Assembly (NCBI GenBank): GCA_026724425.1
Contig: JAIUCV010000007.1
Location: 21,233,286 to 21,297,285, forward strand
From: Erythrophleum ivorense
Taxonomy: Eukaryota > Streptophyta > Magnoliopsida > Fabales > Fabaceae
Length of the DNA stretch: 64,000 nt
Direction: 5' to 3'
The first letter of the stretch is position 1; the number at the start of each line of letters is the position of its first letter. Under the pieces are notes generated by a model. It made no database searches. It was not told where the DNA came from and saw nothing but the letters and a program-made list of their open reading frames with translations. The translations under genes and the position numbers were made by a program. Positions 22,244 through 33,575 of the stretch are shown here, piece after piece.

Positions 22244-22354
22244 ACTAAAATTTTTATTTTTATTTTTCATGAATTTATTAGAAGGCAAGGAGCTTAGGTG
22301 CCTTCGATGGTGTCACGTCGCCTCATTTACCTGCCTGCCTAGATGGCTGTCTTT

Positions 22355-23808
22355 AAGTCACAAATGAGGACGAAAATGTTTCCAGTTGCTTCACATACTT
22401 TTTCTTTGTCTATCTTTTCTTTTTGCCTTATCCCCCGTCTATTCAATCTTTTTCATCTTTTCTTGGCATGATTGTTACTTCACGTGAAGTTTTATTTATC
22501 ATTTTTGTCTTGGCATGGCATGAATTGAAACTTCACGGGAGGAAGCTTTTTCGTCCCTATTGGCATGTCACATATATAATTTTTTATAAAATGATAAAAA
22601 TATAATCTGTATAATTTTAAAGAATCATAATTATAATAATTAATAATATACACTAATTCATTTTACATTAGTTAAATACAGATGTCATTGATTAAAAATT
22701 ATTTAAATTAATATAAAATCAAATACTCAAACTAATTGATATAAAATTAATAAATATATATCTTTAATTAATTATAAATTAATTTTTGTGATAATTTTAA
22801 GTCATATAAATTATACTTATAATTATTGTTAAATTAATAAATATGAATGAAATGTATTATATATATATATATATATTCTATATTAAGTTAAAATACTTAT
22901 TCAACCTGGGCGCCGCACTGCAAGAAGGGCAAAATTGTCCCGAGAAAATTAACCACTTCCCCTCCCTCCATATTTTCTCTCGCCGCATCTAAACACGAAA
23001 GGAAAAAATATTTTTCTCTCCACTTTCACCTCCCTCGTTTTCTCTCCGCTTTTCTCTCTCTCCCCCCCCCCAACTTTTCTCCTCCTCCATCCAAACAAAG
23101 CATTGAGAGAAAAATGAAGAGAAAATGAGGGAGGTGAAAGTGGGGAGAAAAATATTTTTCCTTTCTTTGTTTGAATGCGGTGAGAAAAAATATGGAGGGA
23201 GGGGGAGTAGTTAATTTTCTCAGGACAATTTTGCCCTTCTTGCAGTGCGCCGTCCAGGTTGAATAAGTATTTTAACTTAATATAGGATATATATATATAT
23301 ATAATACATTTCATACATATTTATTAATTTAACAGCAATTATAAGTATAATTTATATGACTTAAAATTATCACAAAAATTAATTTATAATTAATTAAAGA
23401 TATATATATTTATTAATTTTATAGCAATTAGTTTGAGTATTTGATTTTATACTAATTTAAATAATTTTTAATCAACGGTACCTGTATCTAACTAATGTAA
23501 AATGAATTAGTGTATATTATTAATTATTATAATTATGATTCTTAAAATTATATAGATGATATTTTTGTCATTTTATACAAAATTATGTATGTGGCATGCC
23601 AGTAAGGATGAAAAAGCTTCCTCTCGTGAAGCTTCAATTCATGTCATGCCAAGACAAAAATGATAAATAAAACTTCATGTGAAGCAACAATCATGCCAAG
23701 AAAAGACGAAAAAGGTTGAATGGACGGGGGACAAGGCAAGAAGAAAAGATAGGCAAAGGAAAAGCATGTGAAGCAACTGGAAACATTTTCGTCCTCATTT
23801 GTGACTTA
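22355..23808. mobile_element. 1.45-kb foldback (two ~690-bp inverted arms)
   Basis: The left end 'cacaaatgaggacgaaaatg' is mirrored at the right end 'cattttcgtcctcatttgtg'. The mirror relation continues through matching blocks ('ttcaatctttttc'/'gaaaaaggttgaa', 'gcaagaagggcaaaattgtc'/'gacaattttgcccttcttgc', 'tccactttcacctccct'/'gggaggtgaaagtggg') to a centre near 23080 with a loop of only ~60 bp. The terminal bases could be flanked by TA or TTA/TAA, but the exact target duplication is ambiguous. No transposase inside; open frames in it just read the arms. Possible explanations are a non-autonomous foldback element or two elements inserted head to head. Confidence 0.8.
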
Positions 23809-24124
23809 GCATGCAATGTATAGGATGCTTTAATACGTGTCTCACAAACAAGATATATAGCCATGCAGGAGGGGAGTACCTAGTTATGCAGTAGTTGCAG
23901 TGAAGGGATGGTGCCCTGAAGGATTGTGAAAAGATTGAAGTCTGGTAATTCATGTGAAGTTAAAGACAGAATTATAAAATGCATTCTACCTAAAGTGCTA
24001 CTTATTTGAGGTGTGCTATTATTATTACAAAGATAGAAGGTAATACATTTGTATCAACGTTCATGATGAAGAATGTATGTTGAAATGTTTTTTTTATATT
24101 CATCTATTGTTATTTATGGTGTAG
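23809..24124. other. Gap between foldback and transposase relic
   Basis: No coding signal until the ATG at 24125. It may hold the 5' region of the first Transposase_24 relic. Confidence 0.35.
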
Positions 24125-25376
24125 ATGGATAGAAGAACTTATGGAGATGTTTTGTATTCCCAAATTCGCACAGGAGTTAATATAGGAAAAGAACTTATTT
24201 TTTCAATTGGTGAAACGGGGTATAAAATTTTTTCAAAACATTTAAATCAATTATTTTCCTTTACCAATACTTTGATATATACACTTGTCAGCTTTGGCCT
24301 CGATGGAAATGATGTCGTTGAGTATATAGTATCTATGATAAAACATAATTACCTGGGAGCTTATAACTCATGGAAAGAAGTTCTTGAATCCGTTTGTCAG
24401 TTATGGTTTGTAGAATTCCAAGTAATTTGAATCGTGATGTAAGGTTTATTATATCCATCTTGTTAAAATATATCTATTTACACTAATTTTTGGTCCTAAT
24501 AAATAGAAACACTATATGTGGACACGGGAGGATTATTTTCAAATTTATAAAAACTTTAAGGATCGAGCAAGAAACTGGTTAAAAGATTTACTTATGTCCA
24601 AGATAAAGGAAAACATCCTACCTGGATTAATGAAGACATATGGAATGATTTATGCGTTAGTTGGAACAAAGTTGAATTTAAAGAGAGAAGTGAACGCACG
24701 AAGAAGAATAGAGCTTCAAATTCTGTCTATGGCCCATCCCTCTATACAGGTGGAAATATTCCATTCACAGATCATATCGCAATTTTAGCTGAGGAATTAG
24801 GTAGGCCAATAACTCCAGTAGAGCTTCACGCCCGGACTCATCAAAAACCATTATCCAGTGGATGGATTGATAAAAAATCTGAAAAAACTTTTATATGTAT
24901 CCTCTTAATTTTTCTACTCACTTTAAATAATCCTACATCATAACTACATAACATTCTCCATTATTTGTCCTATCTCTGGATGAATATGCTAGGCTTAAAA
25001 CTAGTGTAGCATCTATGGCTGGTGATCCATAAATTTTTACACTACCAAATGAAGTTGCTCTGTGGACAATAGCTGCTAAAGGAAAAAAAAGTGGAGGCTT
25101 TATATATGGCTTGGGAAGTGTTGCACATGAAGTAGTAGATGATCCAATATATGGCTAGAATTATAGTAAAAGAAATAGCATTTTCTCATATCCAAGTGCG
25201 ATAGAGGCTATATATCTAAGAGGCAACCTCCATCCTGATATTGATCAGAAGTTAAAGGATCTTCGGATGCAAATGGACGCCAATGAAAAATTAATATTTG
25301 AGATGCAACGTGAACTTTATGGATATCATGAGAATAATAGACTATCGTGTTCGAATAATTCCACTGAAAAGAATTG
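24125..25376 (+). pseudogene. Transposase_24 (Ptta/En/Spm-type) relic, copy I
   Basis: Exon-like pieces: 24125-24421 ending WKEVLESVCQLWFVEFQ before a donor gtaatt, and from 24507 KNFKDRARNWLKDLL. After a frameshift near 24618 come WINEDIWNDLCVSWNKVEF, RTKKNRASNSVYGPSLYTGG and EELGRPITPVELHARTHQK. From 24976 DEYARLKTSVASMAGDP is followed by a stop and SGGFIYGLGSVAHEVVDDP. The block order W-x-DxW...KKNR...HTGG/YTGG...ELGRPxTxxELxxxTH is the hallmark of the plant Transposase_24 family, associated with CACTA (En/Spm) elements. At least two stops and one frameshift make it inactive. No CACTA terminal repeat was found. Confidence 0.75.
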
Positions 25377-25914
25377 ATGCAGAAGTTATGAGGAATTAAC
25401 GCTACTATTTTAGATTATTTTGTGTAATGGTGTGAACTTGTTTGATTTAAGTTTATAAATTTGTATTATAATGTCGGCAACATAAAATATATCTCATATT
25501 TTATTTGATATAAGTTTTATTTATGCAATAAGTTTTGTCCATATGCGAGAATCTTTTCTTACTTATTTTGCCTTCTTCCGTATACAACTAAATTTATAAA
25601 AATATATATGGTTTGTCTTTTTATTTCTTGTCCTTATCTAACCTAGATTCACATGTCTTATCCTTATTACATGGCTCCATAAACAATGATGCATATATAC
25701 GTAGGCACTCACACACACATATATATCAATATATATACCTATATATATATATTCCTATCTGATCATACTTTATCGACTACATCTCTCAACATTCTTTTCC
25801 ACTCTGTATTCATGAAGGTGCCAAGGCGAGTAGAAAAGATTATCATTTTAGACTTGTGAGGATGTGTTATATTGTTATACTATTATTAAAATGTTTTATT
25901 ATTTGTTGTGTAGG
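25377..25914. other. Spacer between the two Transposase_24 relics
   Basis: AT-rich sequence with short TA/CA repeats (25690-25755). It probably contains the 3' end of copy I and the 5' region of copy II. The intron-like end 'tgttgtgtag' lies just before the ATG at 25915. Confidence 0.4.
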
Positions 25915-27429
25915 ATGTTTTCAAGAAGAGGAAGAAAGACACGGAAAAATTTTTCTCAAGGAGAATCATCTACTGCTCAGGAAGACACACAACCAAGTTC
26001 ACCAAACTCGCCTAACGTTCAATCGAAAACAGATAATGTGCGACTAGAAGTGCATGAAATGCATGATGAGCCTTCTACTGACCAAAAGGAACCTCTTCCT
26101 ACACTGATCACGCCTGAGGGGACTGGGTTTCTAACTTTTTTTTTTACATATATTATTATATGGTTATTGGTAGTGGGTCGTAATTTATTTTCTTCCACTG
26201 TTATTCTTCTTCTAAGTTCAAACCAAATAATAAAGATGTTTGTGCTTCTATTGTTACAATCTTCAAAGATAAATACGATGGTACATGGAACTGTTGGAGT
26301 GAGGTTCCGCACGAATATCAACAACTATGGTTTCACGAGTTTGAGGTTTATTTGCCTTCTTTGATTACTATACCCAAAACGTTGATTAATTAATTTTATC
26401 TTGAATAACTCCTAATTTGTTTGTATTGATGTTGTGGTTCCCATTGCAAGAAATGCTATTATTAGGATCCAGTACATCACCATGAAATCTGGCATAACTA
26501 GAAAAATCGAGTATAAAAATGGTTAAAGGATATTATTGCACATGTACGTGACATACAGAAAGACCCCCATGGATAAAACAGCCATTTTGAGAAGAATTAT
26601 GTGACCATTGGGACTTTAACGAATTTCGTGCCAACAATGAGCAAAAAAAGAAAAATCATGCGGCTACTTCTTTGCACACAAGAGGTTCTACATTGATGGA
26701 GGAACATGCACGAAGATTGGTATCAATTTGTACATTTAGCTCCTTCTGGGGTATTATTTCCTTTAATTTTGCCTTATTTCATTTTATAGGCCCGGGAGTT
26801 AGGAAGAGATCCTTCATTTTCTGAGCTTTACCAGAAAATGCACCAACAAAAATCAACTAACTCTTGGGTAAATCATAAATCAAAGGCTGTGTGTGTACGA
26901 ACGTATGGAGATATATATTTATTTTGTTAATATGCACATGTGGGTTTATATTAAGTACTTCTATTTATATTGTTAGGATGAATACTTGAGACAAAAAGAG
27001 AATACAAAAAGTTCAAGCTCAAACCAAAATGCTGTAGATATAAATTTATTTGTCAAAGCTGCTGCAGGTAAAAAAAAAGGAGCCATCTACGGCCTTGGCA
27101 ACATGTCCTCCAAGATTGTAAGGGATGCTAAGAGTGGATATATGTATGATCAAGAAGCATCTTCAAGTTAGGTGCCATCATACCCTCATGCAAATTATAT
27201 TCAAAACATGATACGAAATGAATTCATTAACATATCAACACAGTCGTATCAAAGTCATTTTGAGGATCAACAACGGCAAATTGAAGAGCTACGAACCCAA
27301 CTACAAGAAATCACGCGTAGCACTAATGCACAATCTCAGGGGAGACACAACCCATCTCAACCAACCTCAGGTGTGACACAAGCTGGGGGTCTTGATGGCA
27401 TGGAAGAGGATAGTGAAAAAGATAAATAG
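25915..27429 (+). pseudogene. Transposase_24 (Ptta/En/Spm-type) relic, copy II
   Basis: Starts MFSRRGRKTRKNFSQGESST with a Ser/Pro/Gln-rich low-complexity N-terminus. Decayed core blocks follow: KDKYDGTWNCWSEVPHEYQQ with LWFHEFE (~26260-26347), KWLKDIIAHVRDIQKD (~26520), and a frameshifted TSLHTRGSTLMEEHARRL (~26670). Later come ELGRDPSFSELYQKMHQQK (~26790), a DEYLRQKE exon with KKKGAIYGLGNMSSKIV (~26980-27130), and a C-terminal coiled coil FEDQQRQIEELRTQLQE ending at 27429. It is homologous to copy I but clearly diverged, so the two are not a recent duplication. Several stops and frame changes make it a pseudogene. Confidence 0.75.
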
Positions 27430-28028
27430 ATTACGTTATATTTTTTAAGGGTAGTATAAAAAATAGAGTTAAGTTTTTTATAGTGTTATGTTGTTGTATA
27501 CATTATTTATATATATATATATATATATATGTTCAATGGTTCATCTATTTATCCCATATGCAAATATAGGTAGACAAAAGAAATATAGGTAAATAAAAGA
27601 TATTTTTTGTAAGTTGGCATAAACCTGTGGCATTTTAAAAAAACAAAATCAAAAGAGGAACAAATTAACTACTATTTTAAGGTGCTTAGAAAACATACAT
27701 ATAGTTGTATTATTATTGTAAGAAAACAAGATACAAAAGAATAAAACTAGTAAACTAAAGTTTCGATTTGTTTATACTACTAGAGAAAGTAACAATTCTA
27801 TTTTACAAACCCAATAAGGTATAAAAATATTATGCAAAGAAAAAGAAAAAAAAAGTCATAGAAAAAATGGGATTGGCAAACAAAATTAAAAAAAAAAATT
27901 GGGCAATGAAAAGGGAGAGAAAACAAGTCACAGGAGACAAAATTATGTTGAGAAGGAAGATGGAAAAAGAAAAAAAAAACCTCAGAAATCAAAAGCAAAA
28001 AAAAACAAAAAAAAAAAGAGGGGGAAAT
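27430..28028. other. Non-coding, A-rich
   Basis: Contains a (TA)n run at ~27507-27530 and long A-rich stretches (27840-28020). Lys-rich and Phe-rich open frames on the two strands read this composition only. Confidence 0.45.
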
Positions 28029-28260
28029 GCGACTGAATTTAGTCCGACTAAAATTTAGTCGAACCGAGGGTCCGACCAAAGGAGTGTCGGTCGGACCAGG
28101 GAGGTCCGACTATCATTCAGTTGGACCATCTCGATCTGACTGACAATCAGTCAGACCTAGGTGGTTTTACTGCAATTCCGTCAGACCCTCGGTCCAACTG
28201 TATTTCAGTCAGACCATTGATGTTCGACTGAAATTCAGTCGAACCTCAACAGTCTGATTG
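28029..28260. repeat. Array of ~25-bp palindromes (GGTCCGACTGnnATTCAGTCGGACC type)
   Basis: At least five units are arms of a consensus palindrome, e.g. 'gtccgactaaaatttagtcg' (28042), 'ggtccgactatcattcagtt' (28103), 'gatctgactgacaatcagtc' (28134) with 'agacc', 'ggtccaactgtatttcagtc' (28191) and 'gttcgactgaaattcagtcg' (28222). Half-units (ggtccgacc, ggtcggacc) fill the gaps. Spacing is roughly 30-60 bp and irregular. Subterminal arrays of short motifs in both orientations are known from CACTA elements, and two Transposase_24 relics lie upstream, but the link is inference. Each unit could form a small cruciform or bind a dimeric protein. Confidence 0.75.
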
Positions 28261-28930
28261 TCCCCCTCCCTTTTATTTTTTTTTTCATTTTTTGAGGTTT
28301 TTTTCATTTTTCTTTTTTTTGGGACATTTGAAAACTTTCTCAGAAATTCCTTTTTCTTTGTACAATATTTTTTGTAAAATTATAGATCACTTTTCTCCTA
28401 TATTATGAATTTTTTTTTCTGTTTAAACTCTCTTTTCGCACATTAAAAGCTTACCAAAATTATATATATATTTGAATACATTCTTTACAAAATATTATAA
28501 CTCATTTTAAATGTAGTTAGCATTTCTTTTTAGTTTCCTTCTTAATTTTTTTAATGGCCATAATAATATTACAACTTTTTTTTTCTTTCGCAATTTTGGT
28601 TATTAGCGCAATATCATTACTACTTTCTTTTGCTACTTTCTTTAATTTTTTCTTTATTTATGCAATAAAATTATAACTTGCAGCCTAACAACTCAATTTG
28701 CATCTCCCACTAGATTCGTATGGATGTCCAAGATATAACAATTCTAAGTAGACACCACACAAAAATTTAAATAATAAATTGTTAAATCTAAATATTAATT
28801 GAGCATAGTCCAATCTATTACAACTGTGCCACACAAGCAAAATAGAGAAAAGCAACCCTAGTTAGGCATAATTTTATGACCAACAACTCCACCACGCAAA
28901 AATCATTCATACATTCAAAATATCACCGGA
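28261..28930. other. T-rich non-coding region
   Basis: Long T tracts (28268-28330) followed by AT-rich sequence. The left end of the Harbinger element should lie in or near this stretch, but I could not identify its terminal repeat. Confidence 0.35.
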
Positions 28931-28941
28931 GCTGGTAAGCA

Positions 28942-30097
28942 TCACTGGGAACTGCCAGCATCACTCATCATATGGATCAATGTTTGTAATCGCAGATGCC
29001 GGGGAACTCCAAAACACTTTCGCTTGCTTTTTTCCTCATTACATAAGAAAAAATAACATTTTAACTTGGTGTCATCCATTAATCCAATTTGCTCTAACTC
29101 TGCCCATACTTCTTCTTCGCTATAATGCCGAGGTCTGCTTTTCTCCAAGATTAAAAGGCCTTTTTCAGCAATTTCAGCTTACTTTTCAGCTACGACAACT
29201 TGCCTCTTAGAGAGTGAAATAGATTTATCTTGCAACGAATTTCCATCTCGCATCACCTCAGCCAACTCTTTAATTCCCAGAGAAATTTTTCATATCTATT
29301 CTCAATATTATCAATAATTACTTTCTTGCGCTTTTGACCTTTTGAAGATGCAGTGCTAGTGGAGTGAGTGGAGTGATTTGAGTTCGTATATAGGGGACTA
29401 AATGAATCCATATTTGCTCCAGAGTTCATGCCCTCATAACTCCAATTAAAATCACTCTCACTTGTTATTTCATTCATCGTGCCTTCATCACCATAGTCAT
29501 TTAGGTCGATGCACTCTTTTTGCCATCGTTTCACTTTGTCCTTAGCACTCTCAACATATTTTCCTATTGCTCGGTTTGCACCAAATAATTCATATAACTT
29601 GTCATAATGTAAAACAGGTGCAATCATCCACTTTTTAGCCTGGGGTTTTTTCTGCAACGTACAAATTTATACATCAATCCAATGTAAATAAAAGATATTC
29701 CAAAAAAACTTCTTATACAAAAAATTAATAAGAATATCAAACTAATTAACTATTTATGTACGGTACCTCAATTAATTTATGCCAGATTTGCATTTCAGCT
29801 TCAAATATTTTTGTAATTGGACTCCAAGAAAAGTTACTTAATCCATTGAATAAATCATAAAGCTCTCCAAACCGTTATGATAAATTTTTTTTTATTTTTT
29901 AAATGTCGCTTGGTAATATGCAGGCCAAAAGAATTTTACAAAGCTTGTAACACATTATTATATGCAAAGGTTGTAAAGGTACCATCCGGTCGATTGCTTT
30001 TCAGCATCTCATCTAATAAACCATCAAGAAAAGCTTCATCCATCTCAGGCGACCATCGAAGGTTGTCCTTCACTGAATCCTTCTGCTTTAGAGCCAT
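28942..30097 (-). pseudogene. PIF/Harbinger ORF1: Myb/SANT-like DNA-binding protein (broken)
   Basis: Reads right to left from ATG at 30097: MALKQKDSVKDNLRWSPEMD, EAFLDGLLDEML, then YDLFNGLSNFSWSPITKIFE and WHKLIE, with a donor at ~29767. Exon 2, from ~29651 with the acceptor 'ttgcag', gives KPQAKKWMIAPVLHYDKLYE and a Ser-rich linker. After a frameshift near 29280 come GIKELAEVMRDGNSLQDKS, a stop, and VWAELEQIGLMDDTKLKCYF. These are the standard blocks of the accessory protein that works with the PIF/Harbinger transposase in binding element ends. One frameshift and at least two stops inactivate it. Confidence 0.8.
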
Positions 30098-30792
30098 CTT
30101 TGAATTTTTGCATGAAATAAAATAATATAAAATATCAAACAAGAGAAAGAATTCCATCTCATAATATAGGCCATCTATTTTTCTAGCCACGTAATTATTT
30201 AAAAAGAGTCTACATAATTTGATTAATAATATGCCTAAATATTTCAAATAATATTAATATACATCAGCATAATACTATATTTAGGGATAGAAATAATTCT
30301 ATGCTAAATTATTGTCTATTCTGATAATCATTCCACATTTGACCGGCAATACTATCTCTTAACATTGATCCTTGTCTATATTCCTCCTCTTGACCATAAC
30401 TAGAGTAAGTCTCCATTACATTAGAGGGATTCTGTTGTAATTCACGATCAACTTCGAAAATTAAATTCTCATTCGGATCAATCCCCATCAAAAAATCGTG
30501 CAATATGCAATAAGCTATGATAATATCAATCAGTTTGAAAGGAATAGTGTGGTTCAGTGCCGCTAGCTATGATTGAAAATCGTTTTTTCAAAACTCCAAA
30601 TATTCTCTCAATGAGATTTCGCAAGGAGGCATGTCGATGATTAAAAATTTCTCTTTCATTCTGTGGTGATTAGGCCGAGTATTCTTTTAAGTGATAACGC
30701 ACTCCTCTGTAAGGTGTCAATAGACCTCACATAAGTGGAAACCTAGCATCTCCAAGATAAAACTTTCCTACATGTATGGAAATATCAATTAG

Positions 30793-33575
30793 TGTAACAC
30801 CATAATAACTTAACTCCAATTCATCTCCCTCTTGGCTTGATTCCATATGATTTTCCAGAAAAATGACCAAAACCGTGGTATTTTACTACTTTAAGTCGGG
30901 GTTTAACTGGTCATATTTTGCCCCGTGGGTCCCGTGAACCTATCATTCACATTCTCTACTCAAACACCATTTATACAACTTGTACATAGTCTCAAACAAC
31001 TCATAAAACACGGATATGAAGCCAAAACCCAAGAAAATGTAATTTCACAAATGAGCCCATAAGTCAGATTTTTAGCTCTAACTTTGGAAAATCATAACTA
31101 ATTCTAGAAAAATGAGAATCAAGTAAATCATAGCTCTATGGAAATATTTGGATGTTAAATTCACATAAAAATAACTCCCAACCACAATCTCAGCGCTTGG
31201 ATCATCATTGACATCAAAAGTGAGACAGAGGTCCGGCTGTCCCTGATACTGGTGCAGTTTACTGTCATGAACTTTGAAAATTCGTAATTAATTCCACAAA
31301 AATACCATCTAGGCAAGCTATACCAATTTGGAAAGATACAGATGTTAACAAGAGAATAAAAATAATTCCAGATCAGTTCAGGAGCTCTTGGACCTCTAAA
31401 ACCGATGGAACAGTAACAGGTCAGAAAGCTTCACTGATGCTGATACAGAACTTCAGAAAGTCGTTTCTCTCTCTACAGACCTCCAATTGAGGTGATTCCA
31501 GTTGGTATAGGTCACTGTGGATATCTAGTTTATGCTCATAAAATTTCATGACAATTGGACACCATTTGGTCTATGAATGACATGGATTCATTTTCGGACT
31601 TGATGCACAGTACCATGATCAAACCATTGAAATTTCCAAATTTCAACAATTCACCAAATATTCCCTAGACCTCCAAATATTACTCACTTTAGCTTCTCAA
31701 GAAGCTCTCAATAGACTCTAGAGGCATGCTAAATTTCATATCAAGAAGAGCTCATCTGGTCCTACTTTGACGGAGCTCACACAATTGGCGGTTTTGACAC
31801 CCAAAATGGTTTCAAATGGGTCCAAATGGCCTCCCGCATGCTATAGCATATTTAAAAGTACAAACATAGCATATATGAATTACTCAAGTGGTCCAAGTCA
31901 ATACACAACTCAAACTCACTATGCTACAGGACAAATTGCATCATTTCGTATAAGCCACTAAAGGGCCAAATATCACATTTCCATTACTTTGGCTCTTTAC
32001 ACCGTTCATACATCACTTATACATATGTTTACATGTGCTCACATATTTACAACTCAAAAATAATATATATGCAAAAGTACTTGGTCTTCCTATACATCAA
32101 CCTAAGTGTAAGTGTGCAAAAGTGGCAAAACAAGGCCTTCTATGCCTCATGACCTCCACTCTTAGGCTCTTGAGCTCCACCTGGATGTTAAGATGGAAGA
32201 GGGAAGGGGGTGAGATTCAGGGAATCTCAATAGCTCATACTCATTCAAGAAGCAATCAAGATATATAAACCAGTCAAAGCATGCAAACAAGTCACAACGA
32301 CACAACATATATGTTTCATGCCATGATATCATATCAATGCCAAGAATAGGTTCTAGGAACTTTTGGTCTAGCCTCACCCGAGCTTTGGGACTTTTGGATT
32401 GGCCTCACCCTTGGTTTAGGGACTTTTGGCTCCACCTCACCCGTCTCAAGGGACTTTCGGCACTACCTCACCCGAGCAATTTCCACATATAGGTACCAAT
32501 GCATCAAGGCAACATCAATGGCATATCTCATCATACAAGTATATACACAAGCATACAATGACTATTACACATCCAAGAATGCAACAAGAAAGAGTAGAGA
32601 GCTACCTTATCGGCTAATATAAGCCTTCCCTTTCAATTTCTCTTCTCCCTTCTTGATTTCACACTCACAACTAGATGGAGTTGCTTCCTTTGAGCCTAAG
32701 CACAACAAAGAGCATGGGATTATTCTCTCATAACTTAAATAAGTACTCACAAAACTAAAGGGGCTCTTTATCAAAGCAAACCGCCTCTACACATGTAAGA
32801 ACTAGGGATTCTCTCTCTCTAGAATTCTCCTCACTCTCCTTCCTCTCTCAAGCTTTCAAAAAGGAAAGCAAAGAAGAAGAAAGGAAGCTACATGAGCTCT
32901 ACCCTTCCTCAAGAGTGGTTTTTCCACTTTCTCTCTTCTGAACCAACCCAAATCAATCACTAAAACCATAGAAAGAGAGGGCAAAGAGGAGAAGAATAAC
33001 ATGCTAAGGAGAAAAGCTATGGAAATCTCAAGATTGCTTACCTCTTTGCTTGTTCTCCTTCCTTCTCTAGGTCTCTCTCTCTCTCTCCACAGCCCTTTTC
33101 TCTCTCTTAGTTGAAGCTTAGGTCGATTTACAGAGAAAGGAAGAGTTTGGAAGTTTAAAAAGGTCAAAATCTCACTTTTCACGCTTTTTCGGACTAACCC
33201 TCGCTATAGCGAGCCATAACCCTTGCTACGGCGAGCTCCTGTAAGACCCAGACCTTTGCCTTCGCTATAGTGTACGCTACGGCGAGCAACTCCCTGATTT
33301 TTGTATGGGATGCCCGCACTTGCTATAGCTAGAAGCATTTTTGCTATAGCGAGAAGGCTTTCTCGCTATAGCTAGGCTATAGCGAACAAGTACATTCACT
33401 ATAGCTAGCAGACTTAGAAAATTTTCAGCTTTTCTTTTCTTTCCCTTTTCTTTTCTCTTTTCTTTTCTTTTTTTTTTTTTCTGGTTGTTTCAATTAGCAA
33501 TAAGAGATTTAAAAAAAATTTATGACTAACACTATAAACTATTAATGGGTTCTACAAAAACCTTAGGGTATTATA
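30793..33575 (-). mobile_element. Solo LTR 'A' inside the Harbinger transposase
   Basis: The + strand begins TGTAACACCATAATAAC at 30793 and ends ...CTTAGGGTATTATA at 33575, a decayed TGTTACA. It is 2783 bp long and interrupts the DDE domain between the blocks SREDNL and VGKFYLGD. Sequence through ~31000-32800 matches the LTRs further right in the same orientation as copies 5 and 6 (for example 'aagaagagctcatctggtcc' near 31744 and the CCTCACCC/GACTTTTGG repeats at 32340-32475). It contains no coding domains. The flanks attag and aggtt are not a clean 5-bp duplication, so boundaries may be off by a few bases. Strand is relative only, because both LTR ends have the same inverted heptamer. Confidence 0.75.
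33189..33420. repeat. CTCGCTATAGCGAG palindrome cluster in LTR A
   Basis: The 14-bp perfect palindrome CTCGCTATAGCGAG occurs at ~33200, with about eight variants following within 220 bp (cttgctacggcgag, ttcgctatagtg, cgctacggcgag, cttgctatagctag, ttgctatagcgag, ctcgctatagctag, gctatagcgaac, ttcactatagctag). The cluster lies in the last ~400 bp of the LTR as read on the + strand. The same cluster in the same relative place is found in LTR copy 5. Function unknown; it is a candidate promoter element or protein-binding array. Confidence 0.85.

Noticed and set aside
22949..23314. 121-codon minus-strand ORF
   Set aside because: It spans both arms and the loop of the foldback, so the peptide is a by-product of the palindrome.
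22355..23808. A microRNA precursor
   Set aside because: The arms are far too long and too perfect for a canonical plant miRNA. Foldback element or siRNA source is more fitting.
27798..28079. Phe-rich and Lys-rich ORFs on opposite strands
   Set aside because: Both only translate A/T homopolymer-rich sequence.
28029..28260. CRISPR-like array
   Set aside because: Units are palindromes with irregular spacing and no unique equal-length spacers, in a plant genome.
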